DNA of 64,000 nucleotides from Humulus lupulus. Taxonomy: Eukaryota; Streptophyta; Magnoliopsida; Rosales; Cannabaceae. The stretch is from NCBI RefSeq assembly GCF_963169125.1, contig NC_084793.1, positions 226,470,360 through 226,534,359 of the forward strand, in the 5' to 3' direction. Within the stretch, counting starts at the first letter, position 1. Each line of letters opens with the position of its first letter. The notes under the pieces were generated by a model, which was not told the DNA's origin, made no database searches, and was given only the letters and a program-made list of their open reading frames with translations. Positions 23,104-32,925 of this stretch are shown one piece after another. A program made the position numbers and the translations under genes.

Positions 23104-24312
23104 TCAAGCGGTTAAAAGTACTTCACCCCATAAGTTGAAGTTCAACTTAGAAAACACCAACATAGAATTTATCATCTCTAGATAAGTCCTATTTTTCCTT
23201 TCGACAACACCATTGTGTTGTGGTGTATAAGGTGCAGTGCACTCATGAATTATACCATTTTCTTCACAAAATGTATTGAATTCATTAGAGAAGTACTCTC
23301 CTCCTCTATCACTTCTTAGCACCTTAATCTTTTTATTTAGTTGATTTTCAATTTCTAATTTATACAACTTAAAAGCATCAAAAGTTTCATCTTTATGCTT
23401 TAAAAGAAACACATAGGTATATCTACTAAAATCATAGGTATATCTACTAAAATCATCTATAAAAGTAAGAAAATACATTTTACCACCTCTAGTTAGAACA
23501 CCATTTAATTCACAAAGATCACTATGGATTAAATCTAGTAAATTAGATGATCTTTCTACACTAGGAAATGGTTTCTTAATCATTTTTGCCTTAACACATG
23601 TTTCACATTTACCATAGTTTTTAATATTGCATGAAATCATACCACATTTTACTACTCTTTTCATGGTTGAAAAACCTATATGCGATAGTCTAAGATGCCA
23701 CAAAAATAAAGAATCATACTCAACAATATAGGCGGAATTAGCATTTTTATTGATAACATTGAAAGTTACATCATTGGTGCACAATTTAACCATTCCCTCA
23801 CAAGAGTACCCTTTTCCCAAGAATACATTTGATTTGGTAAGTATAAGTTTACCAGACTCAAAAACGGCTTTAATGCCGGGCTTGCCAAGCAAATCACCAC
23901 TTACCAAGTTTCTACTCATTTCGGGAACATAAAGTACATTCACTAATGTAACTTTCTTGCCGGAGGTGAAATAGACTTCAATAGTACCTTTCCCAAGTAC
24001 CTTGGATTTTCCCTCATTGCCCATTTGTATCTCATGGTTGCCCTTTGACTCTTCAAATGTCTTGAACAATGATTTGTCATAGGTGACATGGACGGTGGCA
24101 CATGTATCATACCACCACCCTTTCACCTTGCCTTGGACCGCATTCACCTCACTAATGGTAGCAACTATGTTTTCGTCTTGAGTTGCGTTCACCTTAGGTC
24201 CTTGTTGGTCTTTTATATGCCTACACTCTCTAGCATAGTGACCCTTTTTTCCACACACAAAGCAAGGACCTTTCTTGCCCTTAAACTTGTTTTGGTTGGT
24301 TTTTGGACCCAA
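23104..24312 (-). pseudogene. Copia zinc knuckle, protease and integrase
   Basis: Order from the N-terminus: a CCHC knuckle (CFVCGKKGHYARECR), a protease with WWYDTCATVHVTYDKS, GAG-pre-integrase LWHLRLSHIG with the CETCVKAKM zinc ligands, and integrase core with FIDDFSRYTY, LRSDRGGEYFS and PQHNGVVERKNRT (the D, D, E residues). The protease shows D-T-C where D-[ST]-G is usual; this may be a family variant or a loss. A 21-bp in-frame duplication repeats DFSRYTY beside the first catalytic Asp. The frame ends at TGA 23104-23106, where the family usually reads on through an ACHILNRIP-type motif. Confidence 0.88.
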
Positions 24313-24351
24313 AGGTTTCTCGTTACCCTTTTTCCCTTTGTTTTTGGGATG

Positions 24352-25004
24352 TTAAGGTTGTGACACCGCATTTTCTTTGGAAGTCTCTCCATTAGATCCC
24401 TCCACAAGTTTATCTCTACATATCGATTCCTCTTCGATTCGAATATGCTTTTGGATCTCCTCCAAAGAATAATCCTCATTTTTATGAAGGATTCTTTTCC
24501 TATAGCTCTTCCAAGTTTGTGGTAATTTAGCCACTATAGCACCAACTTGAAAGGCCTCGGGAAGCTCAATCTTTAAAACTTTCAGTTTGTTAACAATTAT
24601 TTGCAATTAATGAATTTGAGGAAGAATAGGTTTATCACCAAAAATTTGAAATCGAAGTATTGAGATATCAAGAACTTTTTGGTACCTTCCTCTTCCACCT
24701 TAAACTTTTTCTCAAGTGCATCCCATATCTCCTTGGCCGATTTGGTCTCGGTGTAGAGGTCATAGAGCCTATCAGAAAGGGCATTGAGGATATGACCCCT
24801 ACAAAGGAGATTGTCCTCCTCCCTCTTCCTTCTCTTCTCCACCTCCTCGGGAGTATCTTTGTCGGATGGCTCGGCTAGAGGTGCCACGGATGACTCAAGG
24901 ATGTAGGCTATCTTGAGTGTTGTCAAAAGGAATTTCACCTTGTGTTGCCACCTAGTGAAATTGGATCCATCAAACCTATCCAACCTCACTAGGTCTTGGT
25001 TCAT
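24352..25004 (-). pseudogene. Copia gag (UBN2-type)
   Basis: The first piece (24597-25004) starts MNQDLVRLDRFDGSNFTRWQ and has LYDLYTETKSAKEIWDALE, the gag fold of plant copia elements. A shift near 24640 moves it to the second piece (24352-24606) with EAFQVGAIVAKLPQTWKSYR and EEIQKHIRIEEE. A stop at 24352 parts gag from the zinc knuckle. The ATG lies only about 52 bp from the 5' LTR, an unusually short leader. Confidence 0.85.
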
Positions 25005-25056
25005 GATCTTGATGGTCTCACCTTACATTAAAACAAACAAGGGATATGTTTTTGAA

Positions 25057-26197
25057 TGTTAGGAAAATATGTATTTTGCCTCAATGGAAATAATAATAAA
25101 TTGCAACTCTATGCAATATATTACAAATAAATAATGATTGATTAAAAAGAGTTACAACTCTATAACTAAAAATTACAAATAAACAAAGAAAATGAAGAAG
25201 AAGAGAATAGTAAAATACAACTCTAAGCAAAAGGTTACAAATAAAGTAAAGTGTTTGAAACAAAAGAAAAGAAAAGATTACAACTCTTGAACAAGAAATA
25301 CAAGTAAATGGAGAAGAACAATACAAAGATGAAAAGCAATAGAATGAAAGAAAGGAACAAGAAACAAAAGATGAACAACTCTCACTCACACTACCAAAGT
25401 GAAGAGTGTTGGGGATCACCAACTTAAACAAGGTTTGAAACCTTTGTCCAAAAGCTTATTTCCCCCTAACTCAAGCACTAAGGGATCTCTCACAGATTAT
25501 AGGAAATGCTTTCTGGAATTATCAAGCCTCAAGGTGTTTCTAGCCAAGTGCTCTAATGGATAGAAATGTTGTGTCTTACAAGTGAGCTATAGGCTCCTAT
25601 TTATAGAGTTTAGAGACACCCTTTGAATTTCAAATTCCACCAACCCCCATGGCTGTTACCAATGTTTAATTGGATTAATATAGAATTAAAAAGGAGATTT
25701 GGGAGTTATTTGGGTTTTTTGAGCCGTTCAACAAAGATTGAAAAAACTGAAAAATTGGTCAGTTTTTGGCTTGTGGCCGCTGGTCTCTGTCTCACAGGCC
25801 ACGGCCACCAACATTCAGTGGCCGCGGCCACCGCCCAATTTCAGCACATAAAAATGTGCGGTTTTTCCAAACGGTTCCAAACCCTCCCAAATGATTTTGT
25901 AACTCCCAAAACACATTATTGGGGTTAAAATCATATCTCTAACAGCCATTTCACATATGGCTTTATGAAATTCATCTCAATATTGTGTAACAACAAATTT
26001 ACACAATAAAAGGTAATATTTGGAAGTTACAAATTTGTAACACCAGATATATTACATTATTTGGATATATATCATATATCTAAATATTGTAACTCTCTAT
26101 TATATGTTACAATATGTGACACTCTTTGTCACATTTATTTAATCTAAAATATTATATAATAATATAATATTACATTATATTATAAAATAATATAACA
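25057..26197 (-). repeat. Copia 5' LTR (1141 bp)
   Basis: Starts TGTTAGGAAAATATG and ends TATAACA on the plus strand. It carries the TATA box (25597-25605), and upstream of it in transcription sense a GC-rich GGCCGCGGCCAC block (25775-25845) that is shorter in the 3' LTR. Confidence 0.9.
25597..25605 (-). promoter_or_regulatory. TATA box of the copia 5' LTR
   Basis: TATAAATAG on the minus strand, present at the same place in the 3' LTR and in the solo LTR of the same family. It is the probable promoter for the copia RNA. Confidence 0.55.
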
Positions 26198-28448
26198 TCT
26201 TTCTCGGGCCTTGCCGCTGTTACTGGCCAAGTGTGGTCCTCCACAGATCATATCTAGCCGGCCAACAACTGGTGGTGGTAGGAGTGGTTGATTGCTTTGA
26301 TATTTTTGGGGAGGTTTTTGCTGAGGAGGTTGTTGAAGTTGTGGGTCGGTGGTTGATCGTACATACCTCTTCAAATGAACATTGTTTTGTCTAATGAGGA
26401 ATTCAATTTCATCCTTCAAGTGGTTACACTAATTGGTTTCATGACCGTAGTCATTGTGAAACCGGAAAAATTTATTCATATCCCATCTACTAGCATCTTT
26501 CCTTAATGGCGGTGGCCTCCTGTAAGGTACTACTGCTTGGGTGGCATTGAAAACATCTGCTCAGAATCCATTAGGATAGTGTAAATAGTAAATTTGGGCA
26601 CATATTCTCGCGGTTTTGGCTGCTCGGTGGTCTTAGGCTTCTTGTTGTCATTCTAGTTACTGTTACCCCCCAGCTCTATTACCACGCTTGCCGTTCTTGC
26701 CCCCATTTTTACTTCCTTCTACAGGGTTGGTGGTGTTCCCAGCACTTGTTTTCTCCTGCTCGGCAGTTGCCTGGGTAGGATTATTCACCTTCCGTTTAGC
26801 TTCTTCTAACTTGATAAATTCTTATACCCTATCAAGAAATTATTGAGTAGTACGCGCTGACTTCCTCTTCAAGCTACTCTAGAATAAACTTTTTACCTTG
26901 ATTCCTGAATTGATGGCTATCAACTTACCTTCATCACTAAGGGACTTTACCTTGGTGGCCTCTTGCATGAAACGTTGAATGTAATCTTTTAAAGGCTCGT
27001 TGTCCCTTTGTTTGATGTCCACCAAATCGTTTGGCTCGGCTGGAAGGGGCATTGCCGAGGAGAACTGAGAATAGAATATGCGGACGAAATCGTCCCATGA
27101 CGTAATTGATCTTGACTATAGCTTGAAAAACCATCGCTGGGCAGTTTCTGACAAGGTGGTCAGGAAGATCCTGCACCTAGCATCATCCCGAACCCCCTGG
27201 AGGTCAGTTTGTATTTCAAAGTGATGAACGTGGGATACCAGGTCCTCCAACCCAGTATACATTTTCCATTTTGGCATTTTGAATTTGATAGGTATGGGCA
27301 GCTGATTTATACGGTCTGAAAATGGGGAACCCCTCTGTCTTTCCATTTCAATATCTGTTAACTTGGGGGCTGTCAAGTCCCTTACTAGTTGGGTTAACAG
27401 ATTCAGCTGGGCTTGGATGTTAGGGTTTGCAGCTGCCTGGGGCTGTGCTGCATTGCGGACCTCATCCATTCTCGGGTCTCGAACATGCTCAAGCGGAGCT
27501 ATGTTGTTCGAATCCTGATTTTCCCTACTACGATTAAGAGCGTCTCAAAGGTCTTCACCTCCCATGGGACCCATTCAATTGAAAATAGAATTTGGCCGAG
27601 CCCTGCCCCCGGCATTCTGGCTGTCTGCACTTCCTGGTTCTGGAGGTACTTCCTGGAACCCTCCGCCTCGGGGTGGTTGGCTATTAGGGATTTCCTGCCC
27701 TTGTGGGACAAATGGTCCTTCAGGCTGGTTACCCTCCATGGCCTTGGTTATTAGGCTGGTGAACTTGGCTTGCTGCCTCATCATGGTCATACCCATCAGC
27801 ATATTGGGGCATGTATGCCCTACTCACCTCCGGCTCATCTCTTCGGGACCTTGGTCGGTATTCTTGTTGCTGTCTGTACCGACCAGGTTGCTGCTGGTAG
27901 TTTTGAGGTTGACCACTTCTGTTCGATGCTGGAGCTCGAGGGTTGCCATCTCGTCCTGCAGTGCTAGGATTCCTATCACGATTACTAACCTGAGCTCTTG
28001 GCCAAAAATCTCCGGCTTGGTCTTGTCCCATGCTATGCCTTGGCAAGACCTACTCATCTGCCGGTAAAGGTCGCCTATTGTTGTTGGCTTGAGCGACCCG
28101 ACCAGACCTGTGACTCCTCGTTGGACCTTGGTTTCCATTCTGAAGCTGAGCCTCTGGCCCATGCATGACACCTTCACCGAAAAAAAAAATGGGAGGGCGT
28201 TGTTGATTTTGGGCAGTAGTTCCAGCTGCGGTTCCCATACCTTGGGTTTGCTGCTGTTGCATGTAATTGCGAATAGACTTAGCAGCCTCCCTTGTCCAGC
28301 GTTCCATATCCTCTTGTCGGGCTTGTATCTCTCGTGCATGTCGATCCATCCACTCTTGAAAATCTCTCCTTTGTTTTTCGAAGGCTTCATTAAGGGCCTC
28401 ATGCGCAGTGGCTCCCCCCTGGTTTATAGAGGCCAGTTGATCTTGCAT
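26198..28448 (-). pseudogene. Tat gag, several frames
   Basis: Starts near 28448 (MQDQLASINQGGATAHEALN) with a Gln-rich region including EKQRRDFQEWMDRHAREI, then Gly/Pro/Asn-rich pieces (27575-28046). The core gag domain lies at 26937-27469 (PIPIKFKMPKWKMYTGLED, LTTLSETAQRWFFKL). A C-terminal part (26198-26419) with DEIEFLIRQ precedes the protease. That C-terminal frame runs into the copia insertion at 26198. At least five frame changes or stops. Capsid protein of the Tat element. Confidence 0.8.
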
Positions 28449-28823
28449 CTACCCAACAACTTCCCTTATCTGATCAATCTTAGGGTCGAGTCCTTCGATA
28501 TCTACGTGGGGTTCATATCGTCCAGAACCTCCAGCTCTGGGTCCTTGTTGGTCGGTACTCCGCGCAGCAGTTCCACTTGACATTCCTACCTGAGTGATTC
28601 CAAAGGATGCAGCAACCCCTTGTGCTGTTACAATGGCCCATCGGCTTGCCCCCTAACATTAGATGGATTCCTAGGTGGCAAATCACTTCGTTGCCCATTG
28701 AAATTACTTATTGACGGGGCTTGGTAAGAGACTCCAGCCTCGGGCTCTGGAGGCTCCTGGCTCGACCTCCTTATTGAGACTACCATTTTTGCAGCAGTAG
28801 AATCTGAATGTGATTGTCTTAGG

Positions 28824-28844
28824 CTCTCAATGAAAGCACCAAAA
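28824..28844 (-). promoter_or_regulatory. Tat primer-binding site region
   Basis: Directly after the 5' LTR end (minus ...AGTCAACA) the minus strand reads TTTTGGTGCTTTCATTGAGAG. The TGGTGCT... start is in primer-site position and ends in TGG as tRNA-complementary sites do. I cannot name the tRNA. It is not the TGGCGCCGTC type seen in the other Tat fragment at 3636. Confidence 0.5.
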
Positions 28845-29176
28845 TGTTGACTGGATTTTTGGCCAACTAACGCGGAGTTAAATAATTAATTAGAGAGCTT
28901 TCACTCAAACAATCAATGAACCATAAATAAGTAAAGAAACGAATAACTATGAACAATGAATGACAAAAGACACCAGAAATTATAGAGGTTCGGCCCCAGA
29001 GACTGGTAATGACCTACGTCCTCTTAGACTTGTATTGATCTCAAAGGTTTACACAAGATAACCCGTGAAAACAGGCATGATTCTAAATGTAAGAACAATA
29101 CAGAATGGCAGAAAATTCTGCTCAGTGTTCCTCATAAGCTGGTCGGTATATTCCTGGTGCTGATCGGTATCCTCAA
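28845..29176 (-). repeat. Tat 5' LTR, first part
   Basis: Matches 10766-11097 base for base except for about 19 substitutions and small indels. It stops after TATCCTCAA where a chromovirus LTR is inserted; the remaining LTR end is at 31650-31712. About 335 bp of LTR, including the TATA box, are missing between the two parts. Confidence 0.85.
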
Positions 29177-29700
29177 TGTAACGCCCTAAACTCTAGGGAC
29201 CGTTACGGTGTGCATTTTAAACAGTTCTAGACTCGCTAATCGAGTCATTTGGCCATAATCGTGTAACTAAGTATGATTAGCGATTTTGGGTTAAAATTTT
29301 TGGTTAAGATACAACGTTTCATTAGAATGTTTACTGTATACATTGGGATCCAAAAATATATTTAAAGGTTTATTTCAATGAAATATTTACGACCAGTAGA
29401 TCTAAGTGGCAAAATAGGGTTTAACCCTAGTTCCTCTTTCAACCCTCGGCCGTGGCGGTCGAGCAGCCGCATATGTACACATCGTCACCTAAGCTCTCCA
29501 ACTCAAGGATGGTCCAGCTTTCTTTTGCCTTTACCTGCACCACATAGCACCCGTGAGCCGAAGCCCAGCAAGAAAACTCAATATGCTCATGAACAGTAAT
29601 AACATGATATAAAATCATATCAGGCATGCTTAGCAATAATATCCTTCATCATGCATGCAATAATTTCAAATAAATGATGATGGGGTCTTGCATCTGGATA

Positions 29701-29905
29701 GATGACTAATGAGTCATACTTCGTATAGGTGACTAATGAGTCACACTCCGTATAGGTGACTAATGAGTCACACTCTGTATAGGTGACTAATGAGTCACAC
29801 TCTCTATATGTGACTAACGAGTCACACTCTGTATAGGTGACTAATGAGTCACACTCCGTATAGGTGACTAATGAGTCACACTCCGTATAGGTGACTAGTA
29901 AGTCA
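29701..29905. repeat. Tandem array, 27-bp period, about 8 copies, GCN4-like
   Basis: Unit GTGACTAATGAGTCACAC plus CTCCGTATAG (27-28 bp), nearly uniform. Each copy has TGACTAATGAGTCA, an imperfect palindrome that contains TGAGTCA, the GCN4/AP-1-type site bound by bZIP factors. Further single copies lie outside the array at 30058-30075, 30137-30155, 30181-30198 and 30212-30228. Confidence 0.9.
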
Positions 29906-31134
29906 ATCCTGGAGGTCCCATACCCTCATAGCCATGTGACATGTAGGTCACCTTAGCCTTTCTGGCTCTCGCTCTGGCTCTAAATAACTAGCCCTTAGAC
30001 TAGACAAGCGCTTTTAGTTTTCATTGAATTTGAGGTTGGTCCGGCATTAATGCTCATGATGAGTCATTCAATGCAGATGTCGATTAGATCTAATCTTTGT
30101 CGGCTTGCATTAAACACGCTAAGACCATTCTTGACTTATGAGTCAATACCATGTGACTAGTGCTCAGTACTACTGCCGAACTTGACTAATGAGTCACAGC
30201 TTCACAGTTATTTCTGACTGGTAAGTCAGTGCCAATCATAAGTAAGCAAGATTTGCTAAGCATTTGATATGAAATCCATGTCCACATTTAAACACTCAAC
30301 ATGCCTCAATAATAGCCATGCATGTCACATATGGGGTGCAGTTTTCTTACCTCTGGTTCGAGCGAGAAATAATAAAAGAACGACCCTTGAGAACAATCGA
30401 TTCCTTAATCCTTTAGCAGTCACCTATTCATAACCAAATATGGAATCCCATCAATAAAATAAATCATAAAAAGGTTTATAATCTAAAACCTCACTCCCGG
30501 GACCAATCCCGTGCCCTCAGGACTCCCAAACCACCCAAACGGGATAGTGGAACCATCCCCCGAGCCCCCAAAGTCATCCCAAAGCCTAAAAATAGGTTTC
30601 TTGGAAAGTGAACTAGCGCTGGGGCGCTGCTTGGTAGTGTTGGGGCGCTGCCCCAAGTCAGAGAGACCCATCTCTCTGCCCTGCCTAGCGCTGGGGCACC
30701 ACCTGCAGACCAGTTTTTCCTGGTCTTCTTCCCTACAATTTCCCCTGAAAACTAAGCTTCCAAGCCAACCCCAAACATCATTCAAACATGCCATTTAACC
30801 CCAAAACTTCACCCAAACCTCAACCTCATCAAAACCCAAGCAAACTTTCCCCAAATACCTCCATGAATTCTCAACCTATCACTTCACAATTCTCAGCTGA
30901 AAACTAAATGAAAAACATAGCATAACCAGAATGCATGGCTGAATCCTTACCTCAAGCTTGAATTGAGTCCTCCTCAATGGTTGAACTAAGGTTCTAAGCT
31001 CCAAACCTTCATTCCCACACTTGAATCCTCAAACTTAGCTTCAAAATTCCAAAGGAAGGATGAGAGAAAAAGGTGATCGCGAGGGAGGAAAACCAGTCTC
31101 TGCTTTTGCTCCTAAGGTTTCTGCAACCTTCTTG

Positions 31135-31144
31135 TTTTATATAT
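31135..31144 (-). promoter_or_regulatory. TATA box of the solo LTR
   Basis: TATATATAAAA on the minus strand, about 505 bp from the LTR start, followed on the transcribed side by a purine-rich leader. Confidence 0.45.
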
Positions 31145-31649
31145 ATCCTTAGGTCAAAAGACCATGATACCCCTAGGTTTAAATAAAATCCTTTAAATTC
31201 TAGCAAGGGCAAAATCATCCTTTCTCCTCCATTCCCGTTATTTCCAAAATTCTCAAATACCAATAAATCATATCCCATTATCCTTTAATTCCTGGTAATG
31301 TTCTAGTCCTCAAATTACCTCGAGTCCCGAAATTAACCCTGTTATGACCAGACCGAAAACTTGCATTCAAAGATCGTCTCATGCCGAATGGCTCGAACAA
31401 ATCCACATATAATGCGGTATTATTTATAATTCACCCACATGCATGAAAATACACAATTACGCCCTCAACGAGCCAAATTACCAAAATGCCCTTATAATAA
31501 AATGTGGACCCATATGCATGCATTTATCATCGTATTATAATATAATTCACATAAACATGCATATAATCATTTAATAACATAATAAATCAATTATGGCCCT
31601 CCCGACCTCCTAATCAAGTTCCTAAACCTTATTAGGAAATTTGGTGCCA

Positions 31650-31712
31650 CGCTTTGATAATAGGTGTCCACGCTTTGATGCCACGTCAGCTGCGTATATT
31701 TTTGGGATAACT
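31650..31712 (-). repeat. Tat 5' LTR, terminal remnant
   Basis: GTGTCCACGCTTTGATGCCAC and TATATTTTTGGGATAAC match 11431-11480 of the 3' LTR. The word CCACGCTTTGAT is doubled here. The terminal base is T in place of A, followed by ACTAC, the degenerate target duplication. Confidence 0.75.
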
Positions 31713-32925
31713 ACTACTTACATAAAAATTTGACGAAAAAATTACTTTGGTTGTAGATTTTCTTGCACATAACTTCCTGCCACTAAGTCAACAGTTAAAA
31801 TTGACCATAAGAAACATGTGGTAGTCTCTAACTAGTACAAATTATATTTAAAATTTTAAAAAATGAAAATAAAATATTTTAAATCCTAAAAAAAAAGTAA
31901 ATAACATATTTTAAATTTGGGAAAAAAAACTAAAACAAGTATTTTAATAAAAATGAAATTTATATGATTTTTTATATAAATTTTCCATTAAATTAATGTC
32001 ATTTTTTTTAAAAAATACTTGTTTTAATTTTTTCCAAATTTAAAATATGTTTTTTTACTTATTTTTAGGACTTAAAATAGTTTGTTTCATTTTAGTTTTT
32101 TTCTGAATTTTTAATTGGTTTATATAATTTTTTAATTATTTTTAAAAGTGGTAAATACTTAATGTTTTCGCGTTTATACACTTATATACCAAAAAACAAT
32201 TTGGTAGTAAAAATACCAAAAGTTAGATTTTACTTATATCCGTTACTACTAGCTCCATTAAATATACTGGAGCTGATTAGGATGCCACATGTCGCTATAT
32301 TATTTGTCAAAAAAAGATCTTATTAATTGATTTTAAAAATAATAAAAAATGAAAATATATAATTAATAAAAAAATTATTTTCTTTTTTTTCTCCCGATTC
32401 TCTCTCTCACCTTCATCTTCCTTTTTCCCCCACTCTCCCCTGACACTCCCTCTCCCTTCCTTTCCTTCTTTTTCTCCTCCTTATCGGTGTCCATGGAAGA
32501 CCTCATAGCTCGCTGGTTATTCTGGACCCCTCTCACTGGATCGAAGCCCCGAAAATTGAATCGAAGCCCCGTGTAGTTTACTAGCCTATCAGATTTTCTT
32601 CATCAAGAAATGAGTGTTTCATCTTCCAATTCGGCATAGATTTTTATGAATTTGAGATGCAAAAATCTTGCTTGTTGAAGTCCCTGTATGTAAATGAATG
32701 TGATTTCAAGGTTTGTTCTCAGAAGAAAGTTTTTTGCAATTTATGTATGTGTCTTGTCTGCTTGAAATTTGACATGGCATCCAATACATGAAGTTAGTTC
32801 AGGTGTGATGTTTGTCTTCATTGGTACCATGCAAACTGTAGGTTACGGGACTCTTAGATTAGAAATGGGCGCACATGGCATAAGTAACATCTGCCCCACA
32901 GAATTGGCAACAAATGTTTGCATGA
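31713..32925. other. Flank between the Tat element and the next gypsy
   Basis: Continuation of the PPR 3' flank after removal of the Tat element. It contains a long foldback (31858-32105), a CT-rich tract (32380-32480) and unremarkable AT-rich sequence. No coding region was recognised and no 5' LTR of the following gypsy element is present. Confidence 0.5.
31858..32105. repeat. AT-rich foldback, arms about 90-100 bp
   Basis: The left arm (about 31858-31955) contains CATATTTTAAATTTGG, AAAACAAGTATTTT and TTTTAAATCCTAAAA. The right arm (about 32000-32105) carries their complements (CCAAATTTAAAATATG, AAATACTTGTTTT, TTTTTAGGACTTAAAA) in reverse order. The middle (AATTTATATGATTTTTTATATAAATT) is itself near-palindromic. 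It looks like a foldback MITE or the product of an inverted duplication. The arms differ at several bases, so it is old. Confidence 0.8.

Larger units (their letters stand above)
19286..26197 (-). mobile_element. Ty1/copia element nested in Tat gag/PR
   Basis: Two LTRs (TGTTAGGAAAATATG ... TATAACA on the plus strand) flank gag-pol on the minus strand in Ty1/copia order (gag, PR, INT, RT, RNase H). Flanks TCCTT (19281-19285) and TCTTT (26198-26202) match at 4 of 5 bases. The LTRs are nearly the same by eye (about 97-98%), apart from a 12-bp and a 35-45-bp indel. It is therefore younger than its host, whose LTRs are about 94% alike. No tRNA-Met primer site (TGGTATCAGAGC) follows the 5' LTR. Confidence 0.9.
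29177..31649 (-). mobile_element. Solo chromovirus LTR nested in Tat 5' LTR
   Basis: The plus-strand left end is TGTAACGCCCTAAACTC. The right end near GGAAATTTGGTGCCA, read on minus, corresponds to the start of the LTR at 37360 (both share CTAATAAGG soon after the start). A minus TATA box lies at 31135-31144. There is no internal region, so it is a solo LTR of about 2.5 kb. There is no target duplication and host LTR sequence is missing, so a deletion accompanied or followed insertion. Confidence 0.75.
10766..31712 (-). mobile_element. Ty3/gypsy Tat-lineage retrotransposon, nested
   Basis: The outer element runs from LTR start TGTTGACTGG (10766) to LTR end GGATAAC(T) (31712). Flanks ATTAC (10761-10765) and ACTAC (31713-31717) match at 4 of 5 bases. 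Gene order on the minus strand is gag, PR, RT, RNase H, a second archaeal-type RNase H, INT, then an antisense extra gene before the 3' LTR. The dual RNase H and extra antisense gene are known marks of the Tat lineage (Retand/Ogre/Grande type). A copia element and a solo chromovirus LTR are nested in it, taking about 9.4 kb of the 20.9 kb. Compared by eye over 330 bp the LTRs differ at about 19 positions (about 94% identity). All its reading frames are broken. Confidence 0.88.

Noticed and set aside
29701..29905. CRISPR-like repeat array
   Set aside because: The 27-bp units are directly joined without unique spacers, lie inside a plant LTR, and have no cas genes nearby.
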